Of a stretch of DNA of 33,041 bases, positions 18,029 through 26,040 are shown piece after piece (position 1 is the first letter of the stretch; every line of letters starts with the position of its first letter). This DNA is from Spirochaetae bacterium HGW-Spirochaetae-7 (lineage in GTDB: Bacteria; Spirochaetota; Spirochaetia; Treponematales; UBA12059): contig PGXR01000002.1 of the NCBI GenBank assembly GCA_002839245.1, positions 1 to 33,041 of the forward strand, written 5' to 3'. The translations under genes and the position numbers were made by a program. A model generated the notes under the pieces. The model was not told the DNA's origin. It ran no database searches and was given only the letters and a program-made list of their open reading frames with translations.

Positions 18029-18065
18029 CCGCCCGTATAGTCGACAGGATATGCTATGCGGGCGG
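18029..18065 (+). terminator. Intra-operon hairpin between binding-protein and permease genes
   Basis: CCGCCCGTATAG (18029-18040) pairs with CTATGCGGGCGG (18054-18065) as a 12-bp stem with one G-U pair, closing a 13-base loop, followed by TTCTTCATTTT. The form is that of an intrinsic terminator with an imperfect U-tract. Placed between the gene for the abundant binding protein and the permeases, it probably causes partial termination or protects the upstream mRNA. The loop contains GTCGAC, the core of the operator palindrome at 15721; this may be chance. Confidence 0.7.
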
Positions 18066-18090
18066 TTCTTCATTTTCGACAGGAACACCG

Positions 18091-18951
18091 ATGACCAAGA
18101 GAACCACCATCGTACTCCTCCTCTTTCCGACCATCTCCGTGCTCGTGCTGCTGTTCCTCGGCGGCCTGGCGATGGGCCTGATGCAGAGCTTCGGGTACAT
18201 GCCGCTGATCGGCATGAACGATTTCAACATCGACGCGTACGGCAGCCTGTTCGGTGACCAGGAATTCCTCCTGAGCCTCGCCCTCACGCTCTGGATTTCG
18301 ATCAGCTCAACTCTGCTGACGATGGTCCTCGCGATCATCACCGCGCTGGCCTTCAGGAAGACCTTCTCCGGCAAGCGGATAGCGAATTTCCTGTATCAGT
18401 TCCCGATCACCATACCGCATATCGTGATCGCCGTGGGAACATTGCTCGTCTTCTCGCAGAGCGGCATGGCGGCGAGGTTCGCGCACCAGGCAGGATTGAT
18501 CGCCGACCAGAACCAGTTTCCGGTCGTAGTCTCGGACAAGCTCGGGCTGGGCATCATCTACGTATACCTGTGGAAGCAGATCCCCTTCGTCGGCGTCATC
18601 GTACTTTCGATACTTCAAGCAATGGGAAACAATTACGAGGAGCTTGCCAGGTCCCTGGGAGCCAGCAAGTGGCAGGCCTTCCGCCATGTGCTCCTGCCGA
18701 CCATCATACCGGGCATCCTTCCGGCGAGTATCATATGCTTCTCGTTCACCTTCGGGTCGTACGAGGTTCCCTTCCTGCTGGGAAGACCGTATCCGACTGT
18801 CATTTCAGTACTCGCCATGCGCCTGTACCAGGACGTGGACCTGAACGCCAGGCCCCAGGCGATGGCGACCGCCGTCTTCATGGCCGCCTTCATCAGCATC
18901 ATGGTCGTACTCTACAAGCGGCTGCTCGGCAAGATGTCGGGAAGAAGGTAA
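18091..18951 (+). CDS. ABC transporter permease (YnjC-like, first)
   Basis: 286 residues with six membrane segments and a binding-protein-dependent permease domain. The EAA loop that docks on the ATPase is EELARSLGASKWQAFRHVLLP. The protein would form the inner-membrane channel with the next gene product. In E. coli ynjC the two permease halves are fused, whereas here they are separate genes. The start at 18091 lies 25 bases after the hairpin, with ACAGGA as a modest ribosome-binding site. The next start is 3 bases beyond its stop. Confidence 0.9.
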   Translation: MTKRTTIVLLLFPTISVLVLLFLGGLAMGLMQSFGYMPLIGMNDFNIDAYGSLFGDQEFLLSLALTLWISISSTLLTMVLAIITALAFRKTFSGKRIANFLYQFPITIPHIVIAVGTLLVFSQSGMAARFAHQAGLIADQNQFPVVVSDKLGLGIIYVYLWKQIPFVGVIVLSILQAMGNNYEELARSLGASKWQAFRHVLLPTIIPGILPASIICFSFTFGSYEVPFLLGRPYPTVISVLAMRLYQDVDLNARPQAMATAVFMAAFISIMVVLYKRLLGKMSGRR

Positions 18952-18954
18952 AGA

Positions 18955-19776
18955 ATGGATATCGAGGATACGAAGGCAAGTCCGCTTCATTGGATAGTCT
19001 ACATCGGCGTGATAGTCTCGGTCCTGGGGCCGTTGATACCGCAATTCATCTGGCCATTCGCCAAGAGCTGGTTCTTTCCCGACCTTCTGCCATCGGTCTG
19101 GAGTGTGCGGGCCTGGGAGTATATCGCCAATCCCAACAGCCAGGTCCTTGAGGCCGTATGGAACAGCCTCGTGATAGCGGTGCTAGTCACGTGCATCTCG
19201 GTACTGCTCGGCGTACCCGCGGGAAAAGCCCTGGGGATGTACCGTTTCAGAGGGAAGGGCCTGGTCGAGCTATTCATACTGGCTCCGTCCATCATCCCTG
19301 GCCTGGCGGTGACGATGGGTATCCATGTCGTCTTCATACGGCTCGGACTGTCGGATACCCTACTGGGAGTCGTGCTCGTGCATCTCATACCTACCATCCC
19401 GTACATGACGATCAGCATGAGCGGCATCTTCGCGAATTACGACCCGGATTTCGAGGAACAGGCCAGGAGCCTCGGGGCTTCGACCTTCAAGACCTTCTTC
19501 ATAATCACGCTACCGGCGATATTCCCCGGGATCGTAACCGGAGCGATGTTCGCGTTCCTCATTTCATGGGGCCAGTACCTGCTCACGGTATTGATCGGGG
19601 GCGGGCGCGTGATAACCCTGCCACTGCTGCTCTTTTCCTTCGCCGCCAGCAGGGACAACGCCTTCATGAGCGCGTTGAGCATCATCTTCCTGCTTCCCGC
19701 GATCATCATCCTCTTCTTCACGAGCAAATTCCTGTCCGGCAAATCCAGCAGCATGGGGGGCTTCGGTACCATATGA
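18955..19776 (+). CDS. ABC transporter permease (second)
   Basis: 273 residues with six membrane segments and an EAA loop EEQARSLGASTFKTFFIITL, the partner of the first permease. It starts three bases after the first permease stop and overlaps the ATPase start (ATGA), so the two are translationally coupled. The N-terminus is short and cytosolic (MDIEDTKASPLHWIVYI). The heterodimeric permease with a single ATPase gene implies an ATPase homodimer. Confidence 0.9.
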   Translation: MDIEDTKASPLHWIVYIGVIVSVLGPLIPQFIWPFAKSWFFPDLLPSVWSVRAWEYIANPNSQVLEAVWNSLVIAVLVTCISVLLGVPAGKALGMYRFRGKGLVELFILAPSIIPGLAVTMGIHVVFIRLGLSDTLLGVVLVHLIPTIPYMTISMSGIFANYDPDFEEQARSLGASTFKTFFIITLPAIFPGIVTGAMFAFLISWGQYLLTVLIGGGRVITLPLLLFSFAASRDNAFMSALSIIFLLPAIIILFFTSKFLSGKSSSMGGFGTI

Positions 19777-20816
19777 CCTCGATAACGTTAAGGAAGCTCT
19801 GCAAGACCTACGAAGGCAGCAAGCACCCCGCCGTCGAGAACTTCGATCTCGAGATAGAACCCGGGGAACTGGTGGCCTTTCTCGGGCCGTCGGGCTGCGG
19901 CAAGACCACGACACTCAAAATGATAGCCGGACTCCATTCGGTGACCAGGGGCGACGTCCTGTTCAACGGCGTACGCGTGAACGACATCAAGCCGGAGAGG
20001 CGCGAGGTCGTGATGGTCTACCAGAATTACCTCCTGTTCCCTTATATGAACGTCGCGGAGAACGTCGGTTTCGGACTGCGGATGCGGAAGACCCCGAAAG
20101 ATGAAACCGACCGACGGGTCGCCGAGATCCTGAAGCTGGTACAGCTCGAAGGCTACGGGCATCGTAGCTCCGCGCAGCTTTCCGGCGGGCAGAAACAGCG
20201 GGTGGCCCTGGCCCGTGCACTGGTGATACGCCCGAAAATCCTCCTCCTAGACGAGCCTCTGGCAAACCTCGACGCACACCTGCGCGATGAGATGCGCGAC
20301 CTGATCCTCGACATACACAAGAAATTCGAGGTGACCACGGTCTTCGTCACCCACGACCAGGAGGAGGCTGTTCTCCTCGCCGACCGCATCGCTCTGATCT
20401 TCGACGGCAAACTCGTCCAGTACAGCCACTCGAAGGATTTCTACGAGAAGCCGGCCAGCGAGAGGATTTCCAGGTTTTTCGGCAACGGCAACATCATCGA
20501 GGGTACGAAGGCGGGAACCACGGTCACGACTGGTTCCGGCGCCTTCCAGGTAAGGCCCGGCCTTCCCGCCGCCGACGGCCCCGTGCAGCTGGTGATCAGG
20601 CCGGAGTCGATCAGGTTGTCGCGCGAGGAATCCAACAGCTTCAAGGCGTTGATACTGAAGAAGATATACATGGGAACCTATACCCGATATTGTTTCGAAG
20701 CGGATGGACATATATGGGATACGACCACGGAGTCGAACGAGATACCGGGCTACGAAGCCGGAGATTCCGCGTGGTTCACGCTGCCGCAGGACAAGATATG
20801 GCTGATAGAACGCTAG
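19773..20816 (+). CDS. ABC transporter ATP-binding protein (PotA/MalK type)
   Basis: 347 residues. Walker A is GPSGCGKTT (Lys44), the signature is LSGGQKQRVALARAL, Walker B is ILLLDEPLANLDAHLR, and the switch histidine is in VFVTHDQEEA. The C-terminal 100 residues form a TOBE/OB-like regulatory domain (RPESIRLSREE), as in PotA, MalK and FbpC. That domain is absent from the shorter YnjD ATPase, so this is not a strict YnjBCD system. The true start is 19773, overlapping the permease stop; the open frame begins far upstream. Its last 19 bases overlap the isomerase gene. Confidence 0.93.
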   Translation: MTSITLRKLCKTYEGSKHPAVENFDLEIEPGELVAFLGPSGCGKTTTLKMIAGLHSVTRGDVLFNGVRVNDIKPERREVVMVYQNYLLFPYMNVAENVGFGLRMRKTPKDETDRRVAEILKLVQLEGYGHRSSAQLSGGQKQRVALARALVIRPKILLLDEPLANLDAHLRDEMRDLILDIHKKFEVTTVFVTHDQEEAVLLADRIALIFDGKLVQYSHSKDFYEKPASERISRFFGNGNIIEGTKAGTTVTTGSGAFQVRPGLPAADGPVQLVIRPESIRLSREESNSFKALILKKIYMGTYTRYCFEADGHIWDTTTESNEIPGYEAGDSAWFTLPQDKIWLIER

Positions 20817-22237
20817 GTCCGGCTTCCGCCGGCCCGCTTACTATCGGCCTCGCGGGATTGCATTTTCCCGTGATGGGAGCAAGGGAACATGGCATCTTCG
20901 AGACGGCCGTCGCCCTCGTCGAACGGACCGGGCAAGCGGAACGCTGCGGGGTGGTTTCGTGGCCGGAGCTGCTGTCTACGACCGAAGACGCGGTAAAGGC
21001 GGCGCGCTACTTCGGGGAGCAGGGCATCGACTTCCTCCTGGTCCAGGCCTCGTCGCTGGCGATGGGCGACACGATCGCCCCCCTCGTGGAAAACTTCGAC
21101 AGGCTTGGCGTTTGGGTAGTCGACGAGCCGACGTACGACGGCGAACTGCCCCTGAACTCCCTGACCGGTTACAACCTCTGCGTCTCGAAGATCCGCAACC
21201 TGTATGGGGAGCGGAAAAAGCTCAAGTGGTTCTGGGGCGCGGGAACCGATTTCGAGGCGCGGCTTGCCGCGACAATCCGGTCGCTGGCCGCGCTCAAGTC
21301 GCTGCGCGGGAGCAGGATAGCCTCCATCGGCGGCGTCGTCCCGACCTTCGACAACCTTGAATACCGGCGGGGTTCGTTCGAGAAATCGCTCGGGGTCCAG
21401 ATCGTCGAGGTGCCCCTCGGCAGACTGTTCGAAGCCGCTGAGAAGGCACCGCCTGCCGCGCTCGAGCCGATTCGCGCGACGCTCGTTTCCCAGGCACGAT
21501 GCATCCGGGTCGGAACCGACCTCGTCGACGATACCGCCAGGATATGCTATGGACTGCAATCCATTCGATACGAAGAAAACCTCGATGCCTGCGCCCTCCG
21601 CTGCTGGCCTGAATTCCAGGAGTGGAAGGGCATCGCGCCATGCGCCGCCGTCGCCTGGTCGAACGACCATTGCATGCCAGCGGCCTGCGAGGGCGATACG
21701 CCGGGCGCGGTGGCCATGTTGCTGGGGTCCATCCTCTCCGGCACGGCCGCGACCATGAACGATCCGGTAGCGCTCGACCGCAAGACGGCGACGGTCCAGA
21801 TGTGGCACTGCGGCCCGGGTCCGGCCTCGTGGGCCGATGCCGAAGGCCAATGCCTCGACTATCACCACACCCTCAACAGGAGGTCGGAACCCGGTTCGCC
21901 GCGCGCGGGCGTCTCCTCCGACATCCGTTTCGCGAACGGACCGGTAACCATGCTGAGAATTCGTGCGGGCGGCGACAGTCACTTCGTCCTCGAGGGAGAG
22001 GTCGTGTCGGGACCGTCCGCACCGTATCCCGGAAGCGGCGGGTGGATCGGCAATCTTCGGATGAGCGACAAGCCGGTGTCGCTTGAGGACCTGCTGCAGA
22101 TGATGGCCGAGTATGGACTGGAACACCACTACCCCGTCATGCGGGGGCATCACGGATCCGTACTTACCGAAATGGCGGCATGGGCCGGCTGGAAAATCCT
22201 GCCGCGCATCGATTCGACCGAACACGTGCTCGCATGA
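20798..22237 (+). CDS. L-fucose/L-arabinose isomerase-family protein
   Basis: 479 residues of the FucI/AraA fold, which interconverts aldoses and ketoses through a metal-bound enediol. The N-terminal half has the Rossmann-like layout seen in this family (FLLVQASSLAMGDTIAPL). Metal-ligand candidates are Glu298 in AACEGDTPGAV and His337 in MWHCGPGP; the same ACEGD and HCG patterns occur in bacterial fucose-isomerase-like proteins. The ATG at 20798 overlaps the ATPase gene, with GCAGGA upstream. The protein is shorter than E. coli FucI (about 590 residues). The substrate is probably the sugar freed by the glycosidases of the operon. Confidence 0.8.
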   Translation: MADRTLGPASAGPLTIGLAGLHFPVMGAREHGIFETAVALVERTGQAERCGVVSWPELLSTTEDAVKAARYFGEQGIDFLLVQASSLAMGDTIAPLVENFDRLGVWVVDEPTYDGELPLNSLTGYNLCVSKIRNLYGERKKLKWFWGAGTDFEARLAATIRSLAALKSLRGSRIASIGGVVPTFDNLEYRRGSFEKSLGVQIVEVPLGRLFEAAEKAPPAALEPIRATLVSQARCIRVGTDLVDDTARICYGLQSIRYEENLDACALRCWPEFQEWKGIAPCAAVAWSNDHCMPAACEGDTPGAVAMLLGSILSGTAATMNDPVALDRKTATVQMWHCGPGPASWADAEGQCLDYHHTLNRRSEPGSPRAGVSSDIRFANGPVTMLRIRAGGDSHFVLEGEVVSGPSAPYPGSGGWIGNLRMSDKPVSLEDLLQMMAEYGLEHHYPVMRGHHGSVLTEMAAWAGWKILPRIDSTEHVLA

Positions 22238-22250
22238 GAGAAGGAACGGT

Positions 22251-23942
22251 ATGGAAATGACCCATCGCGCATTGCATGACGGAATCCTCGGTTGCCTGCT
22301 GGGCTCGGCGACCGGGGACGCGATGGGAGGACCGGTCGAGGGCCTTCACTTCTCCGACATACAAGCGCGGCTCGGGGTCGTGGACCGCATGCTGCCTTAC
22401 CCCGAATCGATTCCGCCCTCCTTCCATGGCCCCTTCGGATCGCGGGCCGGAGACTATACCGACGACACCCGGCTGGCCAAGTTGATTTGCGCCGGCCTCA
22501 TCCCAAGCGGCGGATCACCCAGGGCAGGCGACATCAACAGTGCCATCTGCGGCGCCTATTTCAGGACAGGATCCGTGCTCGAGCGGGGCTTCCTGGAGGA
22601 ATACGCGCTCAAGGGCCTGTACGGCCACGGCAAGGAAGCCTTCGGGGGCAAGCCGACCAATGGCGCGATCATGGCGATAGCACCGGTCGGCGTCCTCTTC
22701 CCGGGCGATCCGGGCAGGACCTTCGATACGGCTTTCGATATCCTCCCGATGGCGACCGGATCGGCGCGAACGAGCGCGGCCATCGCGGCGGCCTGCATCA
22801 GCGTAGCGCTTGCCGGGAAGGGGACGGCACTCGACGTGGTGATGCGGGGCGTTGAAGCAGCCGAGGGCAGGATGCACCGGACCGAAGGACCGTACTGGCA
22901 CCACGGGAGGATGTATCCGCGAGTAGGCGCCTGGGTTTCCGACTTGGCCAGGAAGGCCGTCGCGATAGCAGCGGAATGCATGGATCCCCTGGACGATGCA
23001 TTCAGGAAACGCCTGCATGCCGAAGTGGGACAGCCGTTCTTCGCGGATGGGGATGAGACCCTCGCCATCGCCCTGGCTATGTTCGTTGCCGCGAAAGGCG
23101 ATTTCAGGGCCTCGGTCATCGGTGCCGTCAATTACGGCAAGGATTGCGACAGCTACGCGGCCGTCGCGGGCGCCCTTGCTGGCGCGTTCAACGGTCTTCA
23201 GGTGATTCCGCATGACTGGATCGCTTCGGTCGAGGCCTGCGAGTCCCGTCCGACCCTTCGTTACCTCGGCGAGGGGCTGTGTTCCATGATCGCCTCGCGG
23301 CTGAGGCGGGAACGGGACGCGGTGGCCATCATCGGCTTCCCGGATTCGCCCGCGCCGGGGAAAAGCGGGTTGCTTGAGGCCGTGCGATCGAAGGATCATG
23401 AATCCGTTGAAAGGCTCCTCGATGAGGGAGCCGACATGTACGAGACCGGCGAGCACGGCAGGAACAGCCTGCACGTCGCGTGCGCCGCAGGCTCCTTAGG
23501 GATCGCCAGGACACTCCTGCTGTACGGCGCCGATATCAACGCCAAGGACGACAACAGGACGACCGCCCTGCATTTCGCCGCCTGGGAAAACCACCTCCCG
23601 ATCGTCGACCTCCTCCTGGATTGGGGCATCTTCGCCGAGGAGACCGAAGGCGCCGGCTGGACGGCTCTCCATGACGCCGTACGGAAGGAATTCGCCGATA
23701 TTCCGCTGCGTATCCTGGCCAAGTCCCGAGGACTTGCCGGTGAGGCCGAGCTGGCCGCTAAACTGCAGTCGTTGCACGGCGAAGAGCGGTTCCTGGAATT
23801 GCTCCGCATCCTCGCCGAGTATCACATCGATCTGGGGGCCATCGGCATCTGTGGCCATGGACTGCTGCACGACGCGAAAAGCAGGGGCTATCCGCGAGCG
23901 ACAGAATATCTGCTCTCCAAGGGCGTTGCCGATGAAGAATAG
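22251..23942 (+). CDS. ADP-ribosylglycohydrolase fused to ankyrin repeats
   Basis: 563 residues. Residues 1-350 are an ADP-ribosylglycohydrolase (ARH/DraG) domain: GSATGDAMGGPVEG at 18-31, the metal motif YTDDT (Thr70, Asp71, Asp72), and GKDCDS with Asp298, Asp300 and Ser301, followed by AAVAGALAGAFNG. All binuclear Mg ligands are present. From about 372 come three or more ankyrin repeats (EHGRNSLHVACAAGSLGIAR, NRTTALHFAAWENHLPIVD, GWTALHDAV), then a less regular helical tail. ARH enzymes cleave ribosyl-N or -O glycosidic bonds. Placed between two nucleoside hydrolase-like genes, it likely works on the imported glycoside; the ankyrin tail may bind a partner protein. GAGAAGGA precedes the ATG. 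Confidence 0.88.
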   Translation: MEMTHRALHDGILGCLLGSATGDAMGGPVEGLHFSDIQARLGVVDRMLPYPESIPPSFHGPFGSRAGDYTDDTRLAKLICAGLIPSGGSPRAGDINSAICGAYFRTGSVLERGFLEEYALKGLYGHGKEAFGGKPTNGAIMAIAPVGVLFPGDPGRTFDTAFDILPMATGSARTSAAIAAACISVALAGKGTALDVVMRGVEAAEGRMHRTEGPYWHHGRMYPRVGAWVSDLARKAVAIAAECMDPLDDAFRKRLHAEVGQPFFADGDETLAIALAMFVAAKGDFRASVIGAVNYGKDCDSYAAVAGALAGAFNGLQVIPHDWIASVEACESRPTLRYLGEGLCSMIASRLRRERDAVAIIGFPDSPAPGKSGLLEAVRSKDHESVERLLDEGADMYETGEHGRNSLHVACAAGSLGIARTLLLYGADINAKDDNRTTALHFAAWENHLPIVDLLLDWGIFAEETEGAGWTALHDAVRKEFADIPLRILAKSRGLAGEAELAAKLQSLHGEERFLELLRILAEYHIDLGAIGICGHGLLHDAKSRGYPRATEYLLSKGVADEE

Positions 23943-24804
23943 ACGCAGGGTGATCGTGGATTGCGACAATACCTACGGCCTTCCCGGGCTTCCGATCGAT
24001 GATGGCCAGACAATCATGTACCTGGCAGGACGCGACGACATTGAAATTGTCGGCATCACCTGCACCCACGGGAATGGGCAGGTTTCAGAGGTATACGACG
24101 CGACTCGGTGGCTTCTCGGGGCACTCGGTCTAGGAGACATTCCCGTGCTTAAGGGGGCCTCGGGGCCGGGAGACTTCGAAACCGAAGCCGCGGACTGGCT
24201 TGCCCGGATAATCGATGCCGAGCCCGGCAACCTGGATCTCCTCGCGATCGGCACCATGACCAACCTGCTGGCCGCGCAGCGGAAGAATCCCTCGTGCCTC
24301 TCCATGCTGCGGAGCATCACGGCGATGGGTGGCTACCTGTACCCCCTTCCGGTCCGCGGCTGGAACAGGATAGGCGAGGTCAATCTGTCCCGCGATCCGG
24401 AGGCCACCGCGGCGCTCCTCCACGCAAGCTGCCCGGTGACCGTGATGAGCGCCCAGATCTGCTTGCAGGCGCCGTTCGGCATAGACGAGCTCGCCCCTAT
24501 AGCCGAAAGCGACAGGGCTTCGTATCAATATATGCTGAGCTACCTCCTGGGCATGATACGCCGGCACGGAGGCGCCCAGGAATACCTCTGGGACTTGCTG
24601 CCTGCGGTATACCTGTCACACCCCGAATTGTTCCATCGGAATGAGGTTCGCATATCCACCGATCCAGCCACCCTCTCGGGAGGCTACCTGCTGAAGAGCG
24701 AAACGGGAACCCGGATCAACCTGCCGGATTACATTGTCGACATCGACGCGCTGTACGCCTATCTCTACGCGGCCTGGAAACGGGCTCCTCTCAAACCAAT
24801 CTAA
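23932..24804 (+). CDS. Nucleoside hydrolase-like protein, atypical (copy 2)
   Basis: 290 residues, paralogue of the protein at 15764-16693. It has the same stretched metal motif (VDCDNTYGLPGLPIDDG; Asp10, Asp12, Asp23, Asp24), EVNLSRDPEATAALL for ribose contact and an identical LWDLLPAVYLSHPELF, so it also lacks the classical acid histidine. It is otherwise divergent and about 20 residues shorter, without the FCGQNC insertion of copy 1, so the two may split substrates or form a heteromer. The start at 23932 overlaps the end of the ADP-ribosylglycohydrolase gene by 11 bases. Confidence 0.85.
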   Translation: MKNRRRVIVDCDNTYGLPGLPIDDGQTIMYLAGRDDIEIVGITCTHGNGQVSEVYDATRWLLGALGLGDIPVLKGASGPGDFETEAADWLARIIDAEPGNLDLLAIGTMTNLLAAQRKNPSCLSMLRSITAMGGYLYPLPVRGWNRIGEVNLSRDPEATAALLHASCPVTVMSAQICLQAPFGIDELAPIAESDRASYQYMLSYLLGMIRRHGGAQEYLWDLLPAVYLSHPELFHRNEVRISTDPATLSGGYLLKSETGTRINLPDYIVDIDALYAYLYAAWKRAPLKPI

Positions 24805-24810
24805 GGCGGC

Positions 24811-26040
24811 ATGAAGATGAAGCATGGATTGCCTTATGGGGACGGAGAAATCGAGGTCGAACTTCCGGATGACCGTCTGGATTGGATTGTCGCCGAGCGA
24901 GTCCCCGAACGCGACGAGCTGCCCATCGTTCTGGCCGCCATCGATGGCGCCGAACCCGGACTGCTGGAATTCCTCGGGCGGAGCGCCTCGGTGGCGGTCG
25001 TCGTCTCCGACCACACCCGCAACACCGGCAGCCGGACATACATGCCGATCCTCCTCGACCGGATCCGGATGCCGGGGCGCAGGATCACGGTCGTCGTGGC
25101 GCTGGGCCTGCACAGGCCGTCAACCGACTCGGAGATCGCCACGATACTCGGCTGTATTCCGGACAAGGACGTGGATATAATCAACCACGATCCCGACGGG
25201 AACCTCGAGGCATGCGGACAAGGCACCTTCTGCAAGGCGGTGGTAGAAGCGGACAAGGTGATACTCACCGGTTCGGTTTCCTTCCACCCCATGGCTGGAT
25301 ACTCAGGCGGATGGAAGAGTCTGCTGCCGGGAATCGCGTCCAGGGCCTGCGTGCTCGACAATCACCGGCTGTTCTTCTCCGGCGACAAGCGGCACCCGGG
25401 CGTCGGACCGGCCCGCGTCGAGCTCAATCCCGTGAGCATGGACATTCGGTCGCGAACGCGCGGCTTCGCCGGGAAGACCTGGTGCCTGAATGTCGTCCAG
25501 AGCGAATCCAAGGCGATAGTGTTCGCCACCGCGGGCGGCGTCGACGATGCGTGGACCGCCTGCTGTGGCTACCTCGAACGCATGAACTCTCCCTCCATCC
25601 GTCGCCTGTATCCGGTTGTCGTGGCGTCGTCGGGGGGGTATCCATCCGATTTCAGCTTTTATCAAAGTATGAAGACTCTGACGAACGCATCCCGCGCCTG
25701 CGTCAAGGGAGGGAGCATCTATCTGGCGATGGAGTGCCGGAACGGCTGGGAGCTCGACGAATCCGTGCTCTCGTGGAGCCGAGACAGTCTCGATACCATC
25801 GCGACTCGCCTGCGGAAGGAATTTTCGATGAGCGGGCTCGCGATGCACATGGCCCTGTCGGTCATAAGGGATCATTCGATCGCATGCCTCTCCTCCCTGC
25901 CGGAACAGGAAGTGTGCGGGATGGGTATGCGATACCTGGCCTCGGCGGCCGATCTCGGGAAGGCCGTGGCTGCCGAGGATGCCGATCGCATCGCCGTCAT
26001 TCCCGCGGCGGCGGCGACGCTTCCCGCGCTCCGTAGATGA
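24811..26040 (+). CDS. LarA-family nickel-pincer racemase/epimerase homologue
   Basis: 409 residues. LarA-type enzymes carry a covalently bound nickel-pincer nucleotide and invert 2-hydroxyacids by hydride transfer. The Lactobacillus enzyme's cofactor and catalytic residues have counterparts here with the right spacing: His101 (LGLHRPST), His159 and Lys169 (FHPMAGYSGGWKSL), and His185 (DNHRLFF), matching His108, His174, Lys184 and His200. Active cofactor-dependent chemistry is therefore likely. No larB, larC or larE maturation genes are in the window. In this operon it would act on a hydroxyacid made by the aldehyde oxidoreductase, or on a sugar acid. It has an AAGGCGG site and overlaps the next start (ATGA). 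Confidence 0.87.
   Translation: MKMKHGLPYGDGEIEVELPDDRLDWIVAERVPERDELPIVLAAIDGAEPGLLEFLGRSASVAVVVSDHTRNTGSRTYMPILLDRIRMPGRRITVVVALGLHRPSTDSEIATILGCIPDKDVDIINHDPDGNLEACGQGTFCKAVVEADKVILTGSVSFHPMAGYSGGWKSLLPGIASRACVLDNHRLFFSGDKRHPGVGPARVELNPVSMDIRSRTRGFAGKTWCLNVVQSESKAIVFATAGGVDDAWTACCGYLERMNSPSIRRLYPVVVASSGGYPSDFSFYQSMKTLTNASRACVKGGSIYLAMECRNGWELDESVLSWSRDSLDTIATRLRKEFSMSGLAMHMALSVIRDHSIACLSSLPEQEVCGMGMRYLASAADLGKAVAAEDADRIAVIPAAAATLPALRR

Noticed and set aside
18041-18053. GTCGAC in the hairpin loop as a second operator for the GntR regulator
   Set aside because: Only the 6-bp core matches the promoter palindrome; a six-base match is expected by chance in this GC-rich sequence.
16775-20816. 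Assignment of the importer to polyamine, iron or thiamine
   Set aside because: The binding protein matches YnjB best by motif, and the operon context is sugar-like; ligand cannot be read from sequence.
20813-22225. A 470-codon open frame on the minus strand across the isomerase-like gene
   Set aside because: Arginine-rich antisense frame with no family features; the plus-strand gene is coupled to its neighbours and has isomerase motifs.
22515-23474. A 319-codon minus-strand open frame inside the ADP-ribosylglycohydrolase gene
   Set aside because: Shadow of the plus-strand gene, which has all family metal ligands.
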